NCBI GenBank assembly: GCA_946481475.1
Contig: CAMLOB010000250.1
Coordinates: 1-6,401, forward strand
Origin: an uncultured Chlorobiota bacterium
GTDB lineage: Bacteria; Bacteroidota; Kapaibacteriia; OLB7
DNA length: 6,401 nt
Reading direction: 5' to 3'
The translations under genes and the position numbers were made by a program. Below are positions 5,566 to 6,401 of this stretch, in pieces (position 1 is the first letter of the stretch; every line of letters begins with the position of its first letter). The notes beneath the pieces were generated by a model. The model saw only the letters and a list, made by a program, of their open reading frames with translations. It did not search any database and had not been told where the DNA came from.

Positions 5566-6401
5566 CTATTCGGCGAGTTGGAATGTTATAGGTATTGTAA
5601 CGGCCATTGCAACCGGATAACCGGCCTGATTGGCAGGTGTAAAGCGGGTCTTGCGAACAGCCTCTATCGCCGCTTCGTCAAAGATATCGGAATCGATTCC
5701 ACTGCGATGCACAACGCTTACCTTTACCACCTTCCCCGTCTTGTCTATCGCCACCTTCAGATATACCCTCCCTTCCAGACCTGCCTGCTGTGCCTCCTTT
5801 GGATAGACGAGATGAGACACAAGCTCTTCGCTATCATACTGAGGGGGGACGGCATCGGGAAAGAATTCAGGGTATGCTACCGTCGTATCCTGCTCTTCGT
5901 CTTCCGGGATTGATTCGAAGTCCTCAAGGGTTACGATAGTTCTCTTCGCAGCAGGCGCATCCGCATTCTTCACGGAGCCGCTCGGTGTGAGATCTTTTAC
6001 TTCAATCCTGAAATCGGCCGTGACGACAACCCCCATCTCCGCATTCTCTCCATCGATTGTTCCCGGCGTGAACCTGCTCCGGTTCAGTCCGCTTACCGTC
6101 GCATGGAGCAGCCGTGCGTCGCCGCCGTTGTCGAGCGTCTCGGACTGCACCACTTCTCCCTTCTCATTGAAAAGAACTTTGAGGCGGACCGTTCCCTCTA
6201 CACGTTCTTCAAAGGCACTTTGCGGATATGTGATCTCTTCGGCCCCCTGGACCTGTGACGGAAGGACGACCGCGCCCTTTGCCGGAGCCGTTTTATCCGA
6301 TGTCAGTTGAAGGGAAACGACGGGAGTTCCGTTGAGTTGCCGGGCCGTCGCAACCTTGTCCGGTTTTGTACTCATCTTCAGATACAGTGTATCTCCGTTT
6401 T
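5566..6401 (-). CDS. TonB C-terminal two-module protein, N-terminus beyond window (partial)
   Basis: This frame ends at 5566 (TAG) and stays open to the right edge. The first visible ATG is at 6375, but codons upstream of it continue as NGDTLYLK with no stop. From that ATG there are 269 residues with no signal peptide or membrane segment, unlike the two secreted paralogues, so the real start is probably outside. Numbering from the ATG, module 1 spans about 50-124 (YPQSAFEERVEG, NEKGEV, FTPGTIDG, final ADFRIE). A linker at 125-166 is Asp/Glu-rich towards its end, and YPEFFPDAVPPQY is the lead-in. Module 2 spans about 191-267 (YPKEAQQAGLEGRVYLKV, DKTGKV, AAIEAVRKTRFTPA, IPITFQL). Both modules match those of the neighbouring secreted protein in order, indicating duplication of the whole two-module unit. 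The missing N-terminus may hold a membrane anchor or an M56/BlaR1-type sensor, a fusion known in Bacteroidota, but nothing in the window shows it. It is the first visible gene of the four-gene minus-strand run. Confidence 0.85.
   Translation of the reverse strand, partial: NGDTLYLKMSTKPDKVATARQLNGTPVVSLQLTSDKTAPAKGAVVLPSQVQGAEEITYPQSAFEERVEGTVRLKVLFNEKGEVVQSETLDNGGDARLLHATVSGLNRSRFTPGTIDGENAEMGVVVTADFRIEVKDLTPSGSVKNADAPAAKRTIVTLEDFESIPEDEEQDTTVAYPEFFPDAVPPQYDSEELVSHLVYPKEAQQAGLEGRVYLKVAIDKTGKVVKVSVVHRSGIDSDIFDEAAIEAVRKTRFTPANQAGYPVAMAVTIPITFQLAE

Noticed and set aside
5554..5566. GAAT-N5-ATTC inverted repeat in the 22-nt gap between TonB_C genes
   Set aside because: Only four pairs in AT-rich sequence; too weak to call an operator or a terminator.

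Overview
The window reads as a chromosomal piece of a Gram-negative, moderately GC-rich bacterium. The best guess is a member of the Bacteroidota/Chlorobiota/Balneolota (FCB) side of the tree. Three things point there: secreted proteins with tandem TonB C-terminal modules, each carrying a 'YPEF..DA.' or 'LPEMD' type lead-in before the YP core; start codons with weak or no Shine-Dalgarno sequence; and a formate-dehydrogenase-like protein of the FdhF/YdeP type. This placement is an inference and cannot be settled from 6.4 kb.

Layout: 1-346 (+) is the 3' end of lexA, keeping the whole catalytic half of the SOS repressor. 346-507 is a short spacer with a doubtful 45-codon frame that overlaps the lexA stop as TGATG, followed by a possible LexA half-site pair. 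508-1173 (+) is a complete SRAP/HMCES (YedK-type) abasic-site DNA-protein crosslink factor. 1174-1350 is a non-coding gap between convergent genes; it holds an imperfect inverted repeat built from CACGAAG-like words. From 1351 to the right edge everything lies on the minus strand as a tight run of four genes. Read in the direction of transcription these are: a two-module TonB_C protein that is open at the right edge (5566 to the edge), a secreted two-module paralogue (4731-5543), a secreted three-module relative (3555-4682), and, 5 nt after its stop, a 732-residue FdhF/YdeP-family molybdopterin oxidoreductase (1351-3549).

The left part is a small DNA-damage module: LexA controls the SOS response, and SRAP shields abasic sites in single-stranded DNA. 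The right part is less ordinary. Seven TonB_C modules lie back to back in three proteins, with no ExbB/ExbD, no proline-rich TonB spacer and no TonB-dependent receptor in view, and they appear to be co-transcribed with a cytoplasmic Mo/W-bis-MGD enzyme. The edge protein has no signal peptide at its first visible ATG and its frame stays open to the window end. It is therefore probably the C-terminal part of a larger membrane protein, for example an M56/BlaR1-type sensor fused to TonB_C domains. That last point is a guess the window cannot test.

No tRNA, rRNA, CRISPR array, transposase or attachment site was seen.
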